Source: an uncultured Prevotella sp.
GTDB lineage: Bacteria; Bacteroidota; Bacteroidia; Bacteroidales; Bacteroidaceae
Direction: 5' to 3'
NCBI GenBank assembly: GCA_946627325.1
Contig: CAMOVK010000005.1
Location: forward strand, 1-64,000
DNA: 64,000 nucleotides
The notes under the pieces are model-generated. The model did not search any database. It was not told where the DNA came from and saw only the letters and a program-made list of their open reading frames with translations. Shown here piece after piece: positions 21,646 through 31,470 of this stretch. The position numbers and the translations under genes were made by a program. Each line of letters opens with the position of its first letter. Position 1 is the stretch's first letter.

Positions 21646-21677
21646 CAAAAGTAAGAAAAAATCAAAAAGCAGTCAAA
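21646..21677 (-). promoter_or_regulatory. Bacteroidota-type promoter for the CoA-transferase gene
   Basis: On the minus strand TTTG (21677-21674), 20-nt spacer, TACTTTTG (21653-21646). Confidence 0.65.
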
Positions 21678-21931
21678 AGATTTTACTCATAATTAGAAAA
21701 AGAAGTGTTGTTTTTCAAAACAAATATGCTAATCCGCATAAATAAGTACCGATGAAACCGATGAAAATCGAAAGGTTGTTAGGAGGTAAATACGATTTTA
21801 TTAACATCGAAACTGAGAAAAATAGCGCCGATGAAATCGGCAATTTTCGATGATTTGGACAAAATCTCCATCACCACTTTTTTAAGAATTTTGGCAATTT
21901 GTTTTAATTGAAAAGAATAAAATGAAAAAAG

Positions 21932-21963
21932 TTTGCCAGCATAGTAAACACAAATTACCTTTG
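21932..21963 (+). promoter_or_regulatory. Bacteroidota-type promoter driving a short non-coding/leader transcript
   Basis: TTTG (21932-21935), 20-nt spacer, TACCTTTG (21956-21963). Confidence 0.7.
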
Positions 21964-21969
21964 CACCGC

Positions 21970-22097
21970 AATTAAGAACAAAGTAAAAAAATAAAGTAAA
22001 ATAATTTCTTCATAATAAAATCGTTTCATAAGTTTATAAATCTTCAACTATGAGAACACAAAAGGCCTGCTTGCGAAAAGTCGGCCTTTTATTTTGA
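21970..22097 (+). ncRNA. candidate short transcript (sRNA or leader) ending at an intrinsic terminator upstream of ptb
   Basis: Follows a canonical promoter and ends in AAAAGGCC-(15 nt)-GGCCTTTTATTTT; contains only a 15-codon ORF (22050-22097). 5' end is estimated. Confidence 0.4.
22060..22094 (+). terminator. rho-independent terminator-like hairpin
   Basis: AAAAGGCC (22060-22067) pairs with GGCCTTTT (22083-22090), followed by ATTTT. Confidence 0.65.
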
Positions 22098-22249
22098 AAA
22101 AAAACTTAACGAAATCTTAGTCTGAACAAACGAAAACGGAAAAAGCAGAAACTTTTTTGCACATTTTTAATATAAAGTGTGCAATTACTGAAATAAATAA
22201 ATTAATTTTGCACGCAAAATTGAAAAATAAAATATAATAATCACACATT

Positions 22250-23155
22250 ATGGAACCAATAAAAAATTTCGAAGAACTACTCTCTCACCTCTCCTCTAAA
22301 GGGGAGAAAAAACGCGTAGCCGTAGTCTGCGCAACAGATGCATCAACACAATATGCCGTAGGTAAAGCCCTCGAAGGAGGATTTATCACTGCAATCTTCG
22401 TTGGCGGGCGTGCCGAAATAGAAGCTAATGCAGAACTGATGGCTATGAAAGACAATTTCTCAATCATCGATGCTACCGATGCCGACGACGCAGCAGCAAA
22501 GGCCGTCGCTCTCGTACGCGAAGAAAAGGCTGACGTACTGATGAAGGGACTTATCAATACCGACAACATGCTGCGTGCAGTATTGAACAAAGAAACAGGT
22601 ATTCTTCCAAAAGGACGAGTGCTTACACATATCGCCTGCGGACAAATACCAACCTACAACAAACTCTTGTTCTTTACAGATGCCGCAGTAATTCCATATC
22701 CAACTCACGAACAACGCATCGAACAGGTACGCTACGTCGCTGACATGGCACGCTCTTTTGGAGTTGAAGAACCAAGAATAGCACTCATCCATAGTTCGGA
22801 AAAAATACAGGAAAAGCACTTCCCATTTACCGCCGGATACCCAGAAATCATCGAAAAGGCTAAGAATGGAGAATTTGGTAAATGTATCGTTGACGGACCA
22901 ACAGACTTGAAATGTGCCTGCAACGCTGAAGCTCTCAAGAAGAAAGGACTCACATCGCCAATCAATGGTGAGGCTGACGCGCTTATCTTCCCAGATATCG
23001 AGGCAGGAAACGCATTCTATAAGGCTGTGACATGCTTCTGCCACGCTGATATGGCAGCAACATTGAGAGGTCCGCTCGTACCTGTTGTGCTGACTTCAAG
23101 AGGCGATAGCAAGCAATCGAAACTTTATAGTCTCGCACTTGCAGTGATGAGCTAA
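22250..23155 (+). CDS. ptb: phosphate butyryltransferase (phosphate acyltransferase)
   Basis: 301 aa; VLMKGLINTDNMLRAVLNKE, LPKGRVLTHIA, GPTDLKCACNAEALKKKGLTSPINGEADALIFPDIEAGNAFYK; followed by buk. Confidence 0.92.
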   Translation: MEPIKNFEELLSHLSSKGEKKRVAVVCATDASTQYAVGKALEGGFITAIFVGGRAEIEANAELMAMKDNFSIIDATDADDAAAKAVALVREEKADVLMKGLINTDNMLRAVLNKETGILPKGRVLTHIACGQIPTYNKLLFFTDAAVIPYPTHEQRIEQVRYVADMARSFGVEEPRIALIHSSEKIQEKHFPFTAGYPEIIEKAKNGEFGKCIVDGPTDLKCACNAEALKKKGLTSPINGEADALIFPDIEAGNAFYKAVTCFCHADMAATLRGPLVPVVLTSRGDSKQSKLYSLALAVMS

Positions 23156-23227
23156 TAAACACGATGTAAAGAATACTACAACGAATAACTAAAAAACATA
23201 ATAACCAAATCAGAACAAAACACAACA

Positions 23228-24292
23228 ATGAAGATCTTAGTAATCAACCCTGGCTCGACTTCAACAAAGATTGCTGTCTTTGAAGACGAAAAGCAAATTT
23301 TCAAACACAGCATCTCTCACTCTTTGGAGGAGTTGGCTGACTATAAAACAGTTATCGATCAGTTAGATTTCCGTCGTCAACTCGTGCTCGATGAAATAGC
23401 AAAAGCAGGTCTGTCACTCGACTTTGCAGCAGTTATCGGACGTGGAGGATTGCTCAAACCACTCGAAGGAGGAACCTACGAAGTAAATGAACTGATGAAA
23501 CAAGACATCCGAACATCGACACATTCACATGCCAGCGACCTCGGATGCCTCATCGCCAGCGACATAGCAGCAACAATCGACGGATGCAGAAGTTTTATAG
23601 CAGACCCAGTAGTCGTTGACGAATTGTGTGACGAAGCACGCATTAGCGGCTCGCCACTAATGCCACGAATAAGCATTTGGCACGCACTAAACCAAAAAGC
23701 AATGGCAAGAAGATTTGCTAAAGACAATGGAAAACGTTACGAAGATCTTAACCTCATTGTTTGCCACCTCGGTGGAGGAATATCTGTAGCAGCACATAAA
23801 GAAGGACGATGCATAGATGTAAACAATGCACTCGACGGAGAAGGACCAATGGCGCCAGAACGCGCCGGAACACTTCCTGCTGCAGACCTCGTGCGTTTGT
23901 GTTTCAGCGGAAAGTACGACATGAAGAAAGTCCTTTCGTTTATATCAGGAAAAGAGTCGGGAATGTCGGCACACCTCGGAACAAACGATATGAGAGAAGT
24001 GGAAAACAGAGTCAATGCTGGTGATGAAAAGGCAAAGAAAATAGTTGACGCAATGATTTATCACGTTGCAAAGAGCATTGCTGCACAAGGAGCAGTGTTC
24101 TGCGGAAAGGTTGACGGAATCATTATAACAGGTGGTATTGCTCACTGGAAATACATTGCAGAGGAGCTAACCAAGCGCGTAAGTTACCTCGCACCAGTAC
24201 ACATTTACGCTGGTGAAGACGAACTCGAAGCACTCGCTCTAAACGCATTAGCGGTACTCCACGGAGAGCAAACAGCTAAAGAATATAAATAA
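23228..24292 (+). CDS. buk: butyrate kinase
   Basis: 354 aa; ILVINPGSTSTKIAVFEDE, HLGGGISVAAHKEGRCIDVNNALDGEGPMAPERAG. Confidence 0.96.
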   Translation: MKILVINPGSTSTKIAVFEDEKQIFKHSISHSLEELADYKTVIDQLDFRRQLVLDEIAKAGLSLDFAAVIGRGGLLKPLEGGTYEVNELMKQDIRTSTHSHASDLGCLIASDIAATIDGCRSFIADPVVVDELCDEARISGSPLMPRISIWHALNQKAMARRFAKDNGKRYEDLNLIVCHLGGGISVAAHKEGRCIDVNNALDGEGPMAPERAGTLPAADLVRLCFSGKYDMKKVLSFISGKESGMSAHLGTNDMREVENRVNAGDEKAKKIVDAMIYHVAKSIAAQGAVFCGKVDGIIITGGIAHWKYIAEELTKRVSYLAPVHIYAGEDELEALALNALAVLHGEQTAKEYK

Positions 24293-24316
24293 TTCTTGAC
24301 AGAAAGAATATAAAAC

Positions 24317-24367
24317 TGGCGGGTAAACAAGTCAAAACTAATTATTTGACAACTTGTTTACCCGCCA
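24317..24367. terminator. bidirectional terminator between convergent buk and the hypothetical gene
   Basis: Perfect 16-bp stem TGGCGGGTAAACAAGT (24317-24332) / ACTTGTTTACCCGCCA (24352-24367), followed by AATTTTT. Confidence 0.85.
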
Positions 24368-24392
24368 AATTTTTATATATTACAATAGGTAA

Positions 24393-25151
24393 TTATTCCG
24401 AATCAATCCTTGGAACAGGTTGGAGTTGCGTCTCTTCACTTACGTGTTCCGTAGTGCTTGGTTCAACATCCTTTGTCACTTCCTCTTCTTCTTCCGACTG
24501 TTCGGAGCGTCTTCGACGTGTTGGTTTATCGTCGTCGTCGTCTTTTTTGTCGGTTTCATCGATGTTTTCGTTGTGCAACATCTCGCTTATCTTGTCGCCG
24601 ACAGCATTGAAATGAGCTTCAAGTTCTTTCTCAAAAACGATAAATCCACTGCCGTTTTGTTCCACTTTTCCTATTGACAGAACATTTATGTTGCGCCTCA
24701 TCAAATCGTATCGATAAAGTCCACGCTCCGTTTCTTTGGGACCTGTGGCAGCTACAATCATGATACACGTCTCATCGCCATCGACTTTTGCAGTCAGAAT
24801 ACCACCATCGGCATGGCTGACAAGGGCTGCAACGTTGAGCTTATGAGGCTCAATCTCCTCCGTTTTGTTCTTATCTGCATCGAAAATGAAAAGCTTTCCG
24901 TTTTGCAAATAAACGAGACTATATTGTCGTTCGTTGCTTATTCGTGATACGATACGCGCATCTTCTGGCAGGTGAGCAGCCATTGTGTCGAGCAATTCGC
25001 TGAATGCCAACTCCTCTTCGGGTGTGAAACTGCGGCTGCGACGTTTCTCGTCAGACATTGATGTGGTGGCTATTACGAGTATGGCAACGACTACTGACAT
25101 TATTGCTACTGCAGTAATGACAATCTTTTTCAATCGTTTGTCGTCAATCAT
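24393..25151 (-). CDS. hypothetical membrane-anchored protein with acidic/basic low-complexity C-terminal region
   Basis: 252 aa; one N-terminal TM segment (IVITAVAIMSVVVAILVIATT), C-terminal KKDDDDDKPTRRRRSEQSEEEEEV. Confidence 0.75.
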   Translation of the reverse strand: MIDDKRLKKIVITAVAIMSVVVAILVIATTSMSDEKRRSRSFTPEEELAFSELLDTMAAHLPEDARIVSRISNERQYSLVYLQNGKLFIFDADKNKTEEIEPHKLNVAALVSHADGGILTAKVDGDETCIMIVAATGPKETERGLYRYDLMRRNINVLSIGKVEQNGSGFIVFEKELEAHFNAVGDKISEMLHNENIDETDKKDDDDDKPTRRRRSEQSEEEEEVTKDVEPSTTEHVSEETQLQPVPRIDSE

Positions 25152-25171
25152 AGGTTGTTATTTTGTTATTG

Positions 25172-26659
25172 TTATTTGTTTAATTTCCATGTAGCTCCGT
25201 CTTTTGTGTCTTTTATTTCAAATCCAGCGGCAGCCAGTTCGTCGCGTATTCGGTCGCTTGTCGTCCAGTCTTTGTTGGCTTTTGCCTTTGCTCTGAGATC
25301 GAGAACCATATCTACTACTTTTCCAAAAGCCTCTTCTCGCTCGTCGCTTCCATTGGCATGGTCGTCTTGCAATCCGAGTATATCGTTGGTAAAGAGTGTC
25401 ATTGTCGATTTTAATTCGTTGAGGTCCTTTTCGTCGATGGTCGCCTTATGGTCTATAAGTTTATTTATTATGGTGCATCCCTCAAACAGATTGACTATGA
25501 CGAGCGGTGTTGCGAAGTCGTCGTTCATGGCATCGTAGCATTTTTGTCGGAGTGAATCCACCAGTGTTTTGGTTTCTTTGTCGGTTTGTTTCGCTGGAGT
25601 TATTCTTTCTATATCTCGCAGTCCGTTCATCAATCTTTCCAATCCGCGTTCGCTCGAGGTGAGTGCTTCGTTTGAGAAGTCAACTGTTCCTCGATAGTGT
25701 GCTGATAGGATAAAGAATCGTATGGTCATCGGCGAGAATGCTTTTTCAAGTTTTTCGTGCTTTCCGGTGAAGAATTCTTCGAGTGTAATGAAGTTTCCGA
25801 GCGATTTTCCCATCTTCTTTCCGTTGATTGTGATCATGTTGTTGTGCATCCAATAGTGTACCATTTGGTCTCCTTGCGATGCCACTGCCTGTGCTATTTC
25901 ACATTCGTGATGAGGGAAAACGAGGTCCATTCCGCCTCCGTGAATATCGAAATGGTCGCCGAGATACTTACGTCCCATAGCTGTACATTCGCAATGCCAG
26001 CCTGGAAATCCGTCGCTCCATTCCGAGGGCCAGCGCATTATATGTTCTGGTTGTGCTTTCTTCCAGAGTGCAAAGTCTGCTTGATTACGCTTTTCGCCTA
26101 TTCCTTCTAGTTGTCTCGATGCATCTTTCATGTCTTCGAGGTTGCGTCCAGAGAGGATGCCGTAGTGATGTTTTTTGTTGTATGCTTCGGTGTCGAAATA
26201 GACTGATCCATTCGATTCGTATGCAAATCCGTTGTCGATTATCTGCCTTACGAGTTGTTGTTGTTCTATGATATGTCCTGTAGCGTGTGGCTCGATGCTT
26301 GGTCTGAGAACTCCGAGCATATCCATTGCCTTGTGGTATCTGTTGGTATAGAATTGTGCCACTTCCATCGGCTCGAGTTGTTCGAGTCGTGCTTTCTTTG
26401 ATATTTTGTCTTCTCCTTCGTCGGCGTCATTTTCTAAGTGTCCCACGTCGGTTATGTTTCTGACGTAACGCACTTTATATCCAATGTGTTGTAGGTATCT
26501 GAACACGATGTCGAATGTTATTGCTGGTCTTGCGTGTCCGAGATGTGGGTCTCCGTAAACTGTTGGTCCGCAGACGTACATGCCTACGTTAGGTGCGTGC
26601 AGTGGTTTGAATAGTTCCTTTTGTCGTGTGAGAGTGTTGTATATAAGCAATGGTTGCAT
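25172..26659 (-). CDS. cysS: cysteine--tRNA ligase
   Basis: 495 aa; [49 protein letters not shown]. Confidence 0.97.
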   Translation of the reverse strand: MQPLLIYNTLTRQKELFKPLHAPNVGMYVCGPTVYGDPHLGHARPAITFDIVFRYLQHIGYKVRYVRNITDVGHLENDADEGEDKISKKARLEQLEPMEVAQFYTNRYHKAMDMLGVLRPSIEPHATGHIIEQQQLVRQIIDNGFAYESNGSVYFDTEAYNKKHHYGILSGRNLEDMKDASRQLEGIGEKRNQADFALWKKAQPEHIMRWPSEWSDGFPGWHCECTAMGRKYLGDHFDIHGGGMDLVFPHHECEIAQAVASQGDQMVHYWMHNNMITINGKKMGKSLGNFITLEEFFTGKHEKLEKAFSPMTIRFFILSAHYRGTVDFSNEALTSSERGLERLMNGLRDIERITPAKQTDKETKTLVDSLRQKCYDAMNDDFATPLVIVNLFEGCTIINKLIDHKATIDEKDLNELKSTMTLFTNDILGLQDDHANGSDEREEAFGKVVDMVLDLRAKAKANKDWTTSDRIRDELAAAGFEIKDTKDGATWKLNK

Positions 26660-26734
26660 GGCTATATTATTATTCGATTGTTTGGTGCAAATTTACGCTT
26701 TTTCGTTCAAAGTGGCGAAAAAAAGGCTTTTTAT

Positions 26735-26765
26735 TTTGCTCTTTGCACCTTTTACGTTACATTTG
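26735..26765 (+). promoter_or_regulatory. Bacteroidota-type promoter upstream of the DUF4254 gene
   Basis: TTTG (26735-26738), 19-nt spacer, TACATTTG (26758-26765). Confidence 0.7.
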
Positions 26766-26789
26766 CAGGAAGAAACCCTATGTAATATC

Positions 26790-27398
26790 ATGAAAATAAG
26801 CACAGCCCTTTGCAATGAAATTTTCGACAAGGTGATAGTTGATTATCATGTTACAGACGATGTAGATACTCCTATCAACAACCCTTTCGACCGTGATTCT
26901 ATTGAAAATCGTCTCTATTTGAAATGTTGGATTGATACTGTTCAATGGCATTTGGAGGATATTATCCGTGACCCTCATATTGAACCCGTTGCTGCTCTTC
27001 AGTTGAAGCGTCGCATAGACCATTCGAATCAGGATCGTACCGACTTGGTTGAGCAAATCGATAGTTATTTCCGTGGTGTTTATTGCAATGTTGTTGTTGC
27101 TCCCGATGCCCGTATCAATACTGAAAGTCCGGCTTGGGCTATTGATCGTTTATCGATTCTTGCTTTGAAGATTTACCATATGCGTGAACAAGTGGAGCGT
27201 TCTGATGCTTCGGAAGTTCATCGCCAGAAATGTCAGGACAAGTTGAATGTCTTGCTTGAGCAGCGCGTTGACCTTTCTACGGCTATCGATCAGCTTCTTG
27301 AAGATATTTCTGAAGGTCGCAAGTACATGAAGGTTTATCGTCAGATGAAGATGTACAATGATCCTTCTACCAATCCTGTTCTTTACAAAAACGCCTGA
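26790..27398 (+). CDS. DUF4254 domain-containing protein
   Basis: MKISTALCNEIFDKVIVDYHVTDD...; DRLSILALKIYHMREQ; precedes a glycosyltransferase family 9 gene. Track ORF start 26580 is over-extended beyond the promoter. Confidence 0.85.
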   Translation: MKISTALCNEIFDKVIVDYHVTDDVDTPINNPFDRDSIENRLYLKCWIDTVQWHLEDIIRDPHIEPVAALQLKRRIDHSNQDRTDLVEQIDSYFRGVYCNVVVAPDARINTESPAWAIDRLSILALKIYHMREQVERSDASEVHRQKCQDKLNVLLEQRVDLSTAIDQLLEDISEGRKYMKVYRQMKMYNDPSTNPVLYKNA

Positions 27399-27401
27399 TT
27401 T

Positions 27402-28409
27402 TTGTCGTCACATTTGCTCATAATGCGTTTCTCTGCAATGGGTGATGTTGCCATGACAGTCCCTGTTGTGAAGGCTCTTGCAGAGCAATATCCTGATTTG
27501 CGTATAACTTTTCTCAGTCGGGAGTTTGCCCGTGCGTTTTATACTGATTTGTCTCCGAATGTTGGTTTCATGTCTGCCGATTTTCGCAATGAGTATCGTG
27601 GCGTTCATGGTCTCAATGTTCTCTATCGTCGTTTGCGTGCGAAGCATTTTACTTCGGTTGCTGATTTCCACGATGTGTTGCGTTCCAAGTATCTGCGTTG
27701 GCGTTTTTCTTTATCTCTGACTCCTACAGCCCACGTTGACAAGCATCGTTGTGAGCGGAGAAATCTTACTCGTAAGGGTGCGCTTGCTTCTTCTCCTCTG
27801 CCTTCAGTGTTCGACAATTACGCTGATGTGTTGGCTCGTTTGGGCTATCCCATAGTGCTTGATAAGACTGCTAACCTCTGCGGTGACGTTTCAGTAGAGC
27901 GTGTTCGCAATCGTATAGGTTTTGCTCCTTTTGCAGCTCATCAAGGCAAAATTCTTCCTCTGGAAACTACTCAACACTTTCTTTCTGTTCTCGATGCTCG
28001 TGGCGATGTTGAGGTTTACCTTTTCAGTGGTCGTGGTGTTGAGCGCGATCAGGTGAAGGATTGGTGTTCTCGTTATCGTTGCTGCGTTGACGCTTCTTCG
28101 TTAGCTTCGTCGCTTTCCGACGAGTTGTCGATGATGAAAACGCTCAGTGTGATGGTCTCGATGGATAGTGCCAATATGCATTTAGCGTCGCTTGTTGATA
28201 CTCCAGTTGTGAGTATTTGGGGCGCTACTCATCCGTCGGCAGGTTTTCTGGGTTGGAATCAGAGTCTCGACGATGTGGTTGAGAAGTCGTTCGCTTGTCG
28301 TCCCTGTTCTATTTATGGTAATCGTCGATGTCGCAAGGGCGACTATCCTTGTCTCCGTTCGATAACGTCTGACGATATATTGACGAAGATAATAAAGTAT
28401 ATATCTTAG
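27402..28409 (+). CDS. glycosyltransferase family 9 (heptosyltransferase-like)
   Basis: 335 aa; LIMRFSAMGDVAMTVPVVKAL, VSMDSANMHLASLVDTPVVSIWGATHP. True start may be TTG 27402 or ATG 27423. Confidence 0.9.
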   Translation: MSSHLLIMRFSAMGDVAMTVPVVKALAEQYPDLRITFLSREFARAFYTDLSPNVGFMSADFRNEYRGVHGLNVLYRRLRAKHFTSVADFHDVLRSKYLRWRFSLSLTPTAHVDKHRCERRNLTRKGALASSPLPSVFDNYADVLARLGYPIVLDKTANLCGDVSVERVRNRIGFAPFAAHQGKILPLETTQHFLSVLDARGDVEVYLFSGRGVERDQVKDWCSRYRCCVDASSLASSLSDELSMMKTLSVMVSMDSANMHLASLVDTPVVSIWGATHPSAGFLGWNQSLDDVVEKSFACRPCSIYGNRRCRKGDYPCLRSITSDDILTKIIKYIS

Positions 28410-28475
28410 CAAAACAATAAGAAATTAGCGTGTTATATTATTAATTTATTCACTAACTTATAATCGATTCACATT

Positions 28476-28637
28476 ATGAAAAAGTATGTTTGCGATGTAT
28501 GCGGGTACGTTTACGACCCTGCAGTAGGTGATCCCGACGGCGGAATAGCTGCGGGTACAGCGTTTGAAGACATTCCAGCCGATTGGGTTTGCCCTCTTTG
28601 CGGTGTGGGAAAGGACGACTTTTCGCCTATGGATTAA
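28476..28637 (+). CDS. rubredoxin
   Basis: 53-aa ORF below the track cutoff: [53 protein letters not shown]; two CxxCG motifs. Confidence 0.96.
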   Translation: MKKYVCDVCGYVYDPAVGDPDGGIAAGTAFEDIPADWVCPLCGVGKDDFSPMD

Positions 28638-28641
28638 GGTT

Positions 28642-28680
28642 AAAGGGAGATGACTATGATAATCGGGTTATCTCCCTTTT
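28642..28680. terminator. terminator hairpin between convergent rubredoxin and P-type ATPase genes
   Basis: AAAGGGAGAT ... ATCTCCCTTTT. Confidence 0.7.
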
Positions 28681-31341
28681 TGTTTTCGAATAAATCTCTC
28701 TTATTACTACTACTAATGGGGAGAGTGCGATTATCAATATCCATTCGTTTCTACCGAGCGGTTCCACGTTGAAGAAGTCGTTGACTATTGGTATCTGTAC
28801 TATCAATATCTGTCCGATGGCGATTATTATTGCCGTTACTGCAAATTCTCCGCAGCCTTTCAAGTTCAGTCCGCTTCCTCTCGATTTGTATGCTCTTGAG
28901 TTGAATAGATACCAGAAATGTGTTGTAACGAATATCGTAAAGAGCAGTGTAAGTTCGTGCTTGTTGAGTCCGTCTTTATGCCATTCGGTTACTTTTGTCA
29001 GTTCGAAAATGCTGTTTATTGTGCAGTGTTCGAAGCAGTATAGCATCGCTGCGAGCAGTGCGAAGAATGTAAGTCCCACTCCGAATATGTTTATTAGCAT
29101 ATCTTTGTCGAGTATGAAGGCTCGTCGGTTGCGTGGTTTTGTTGTCATGAGGTCTTTGTCTGGTGGCAGTGCTGAGAGTGCAAATGCTGCGAATGTGTCC
29201 ATGATGAGGTTTATCCATAGCATTTGTGTGACTGTCAGTGGTGTTTCCGTGCCAGTGAATGCTCCTGTTAGCACGAGCAGGCAGGCAGCCACGTTGACTG
29301 TCAACTGAAAGAGAAGAAATCTCTGTATGTTTCTATACAATGCCCGTCCCCATTCCACTGCGCGTGCGATGCTTGCAAATGAGTCGTCGGTGATTGTTAT
29401 GTCTGATGCTTCTTTTGCCACTTTTGTTCCGCTTCCCATCGACAGTCCGATGTGTGCTTGATGCAGTGCTGGTGCGTCGTTTGTTCCATCTCCCGTCACT
29501 GCTACTACTTCTCCGCGTTGCTGTAGTGCTCTTACCAGTCGTTGTTTATCCATTGGTCGTGCTCGGCAAACAATCTTCAGCTGTTTTGCACATTCGCTCA
29601 GAGCGTCGTCGGAGAGAGCCGACAGTTGTTCGCCAGTGATGATGTTGCTGTCGGAGTAGTTTGGTTTCCATATTCCAATCTTCTCGGCTACGTTTCGTGC
29701 CGTCGTTCCGTTGTCGCCAGTAACTATTATGATGTCTATTCCAGCCTCTTGACATTTGTTTACAGCTTCGGCAACATCGTTTCTGACGGGGTCTTCTATG
29801 CCTATTGTGGCGAGCATTGTCAGTTTCAGTTGGTCGATGGTTTCGGGAGTTATTTCTGTGTTTGTGGCATCGGTTTCGGTGTATGCCAGGCTGATGGTTC
29901 TTAGCGTTTCTCCCTTTGGAGGGTTGTTGCCACACATTCGTGCCACTATCTCGGGCGCTCCTTTCACGTAGAGTATGGCTTTTTGTCCTGCCTCTTTGGG
30001 TTCGACTAATGTAGCCATGTATTTCCTTTCGGTAGAGAATGGTATTACTGCGGCTATTTTGTTGTTTTCTCTAATGTTTCGGTAGTCGTGTCCTTTGCCG
30101 AGTATCCATTTCAGCAGTGCTCCCTCCGTAGGGTTGCCAATCACTTTGTCGTGTTCGAAGTCGATGTTTGCAGTGCTGTTTAAGGCTATGTTCTCTGTCA
30201 GTAATTGTTCTCTTTTGTCGTTGTCGAGTTGTTCGTTGAAGGTTGTTTTAGCCACTGCCATTCGGTTTTCTGTGAGCGTTCCCGTCTTGTCGGTGCATAT
30301 TACTGTTGCTGCTCCCATCGTTTCGCAGGCATGAATACGCCTTACGAGGTTGCCCGTTTTGAGCATTTTTCTCATAGAGTTGGCAAGTGCCAGCGACACA
30401 GCCATAGGTAGTCCTTCGGGTACAGACATGACTACGAGCGTCACGGCAATCATCAGTGTCTGGAAGAGATACGTCAGGAAGTGGCTCACGGTGCCATCAG
30501 TCACGAGTGTATATCCATTGCTGAAGTACATTATCATTCGCCCGACGATTACCAAGAGTGCTATGGCATAACTCATTTGGGCTATCATTCGCCCGAGTCG
30601 TCCAAGTTGTTCGTCGAGTGGTGTCTTTACGTCGGAGCGTATAGGGTCGGCAGCGGTTAGTGTGAGCATAATCTTTCCCTGCTCGGTCTTGTCGCCTACG
30701 GTTGTCACTTCGGCATGTGCGTTGCCTTCTACGACGAATGTTCCGCGATAGAGTCTGTCGGTTGGATAAGTTGTTTCTTGTTCGTGTTCAGTTTTGGTGG
30801 TGTTTGTGTTCAGCGTGCCTTTGTGATGTGGCGGTTCCCCTGTCAGTGTCGATTCATCTACGAGCAGGCTGTGGGCGTCGATTATTCGTGCGTCGGCACA
30901 CACTTCGTCGCCAGCCTCTACTATGATGATGTCGCCCACAACGATGTCGCATTTGTCGATTTCTGCCACATTGCCATTCCTTATTACCTTCACAGCCGAG
31001 TGTGCATTCTCGTTGTTGAGGATGTTGAATTCGCGCTGCGCCTTTCGCTCGAAATAGAACGAAAGCATCGTTGCGAGACCTATTGCCACGAAAATGCCTA
31101 TCGGCTCGAAGAACACTCGCAGTCCTTCGCCAAGCCATTTGTATTCGTACACAGCCACTGCTACCGACAGAACACCGATGACCATCAGTATGACAATCAG
31201 CGGGTCGCTGAATTTCTCCATGAGCAGTCGCCACGCCGAAACGCTGCGCTGGGGCGACAGAGCGTTGCTGCCGTGTTGGGCGCGACTTGCCAAAACCTCG
31301 CTGTCGGTGAGCCCGCGATATGTGATTTTAGTCTGTTCCAA
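28654..31341 (-). CDS. calcium-translocating P-type ATPase, PMCA-like
   Basis: 895 aa; ICTDKTGTLTENRM, VTGDGTNDAPALHQAHIG, TLTGEP. Confidence 0.93.
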   Translation of the reverse strand: MEQTKITYRGLTDSEVLASRAQHGSNALSPQRSVSAWRLLMEKFSDPLIVILMVIGVLSVAVAVYEYKWLGEGLRVFFEPIGIFVAIGLATMLSFYFERKAQREFNILNNENAHSAVKVIRNGNVAEIDKCDIVVGDIIIVEAGDEVCADARIIDAHSLLVDESTLTGEPPHHKGTLNTNTTKTEHEQETTYPTDRLYRGTFVVEGNAHAEVTTVGDKTEQGKIMLTLTAADPIRSDVKTPLDEQLGRLGRMIAQMSYAIALLVIVGRMIMYFSNGYTLVTDGTVSHFLTYLFQTLMIAVTLVVMSVPEGLPMAVSLALANSMRKMLKTGNLVRRIHACETMGAATVICTDKTGTLTENRMAVAKTTFNEQLDNDKREQLLTENIALNSTANIDFEHDKVIGNPTEGALLKWILGKGHDYRNIRENNKIAAVIPFSTERKYMATLVEPKEAGQKAILYVKGAPEIVARMCGNNPPKGETLRTISLAYTETDATNTEITPETIDQLKLTMLATIGIEDPVRNDVAEAVNKCQEAGIDIIIVTGDNGTTARNVAEKIGIWKPNYSDSNIITGEQLSALSDDALSECAKQLKIVCRARPMDKQRLVRALQQRGEVVAVTGDGTNDAPALHQAHIGLSMGSGTKVAKEASDITITDDSFASIARAVEWGRALYRNIQRFLLFQLTVNVAACLLVLTGAFTGTETPLTVTQMLWINLIMDTFAAFALSALPPDKDLMTTKPRNRRAFILDKDMLINIFGVGLTFFALLAAMLYCFEHCTINSIFELTKVTEWHKDGLNKHELTLLFTIFVTTHFWYLFNSRAYKSRGSGLNLKGCGEFAVTAIIIAIGQILIVQIPIVNDFFNVEPLGRNEWILIIALSPLVVVIREIYSKTKREITRLS

Positions 31342-31470
31342 ACCGTAAAGTATGTGTATCGATAGTGGAAAATGCGCCGCGAAGGTACTAATTTTTTACT
31401 AAAAACTATTGGCAGCGTTGTTAAAAAAATATGACAAGCTAACTCTTTCATTTTCAGCAGTATATATATG

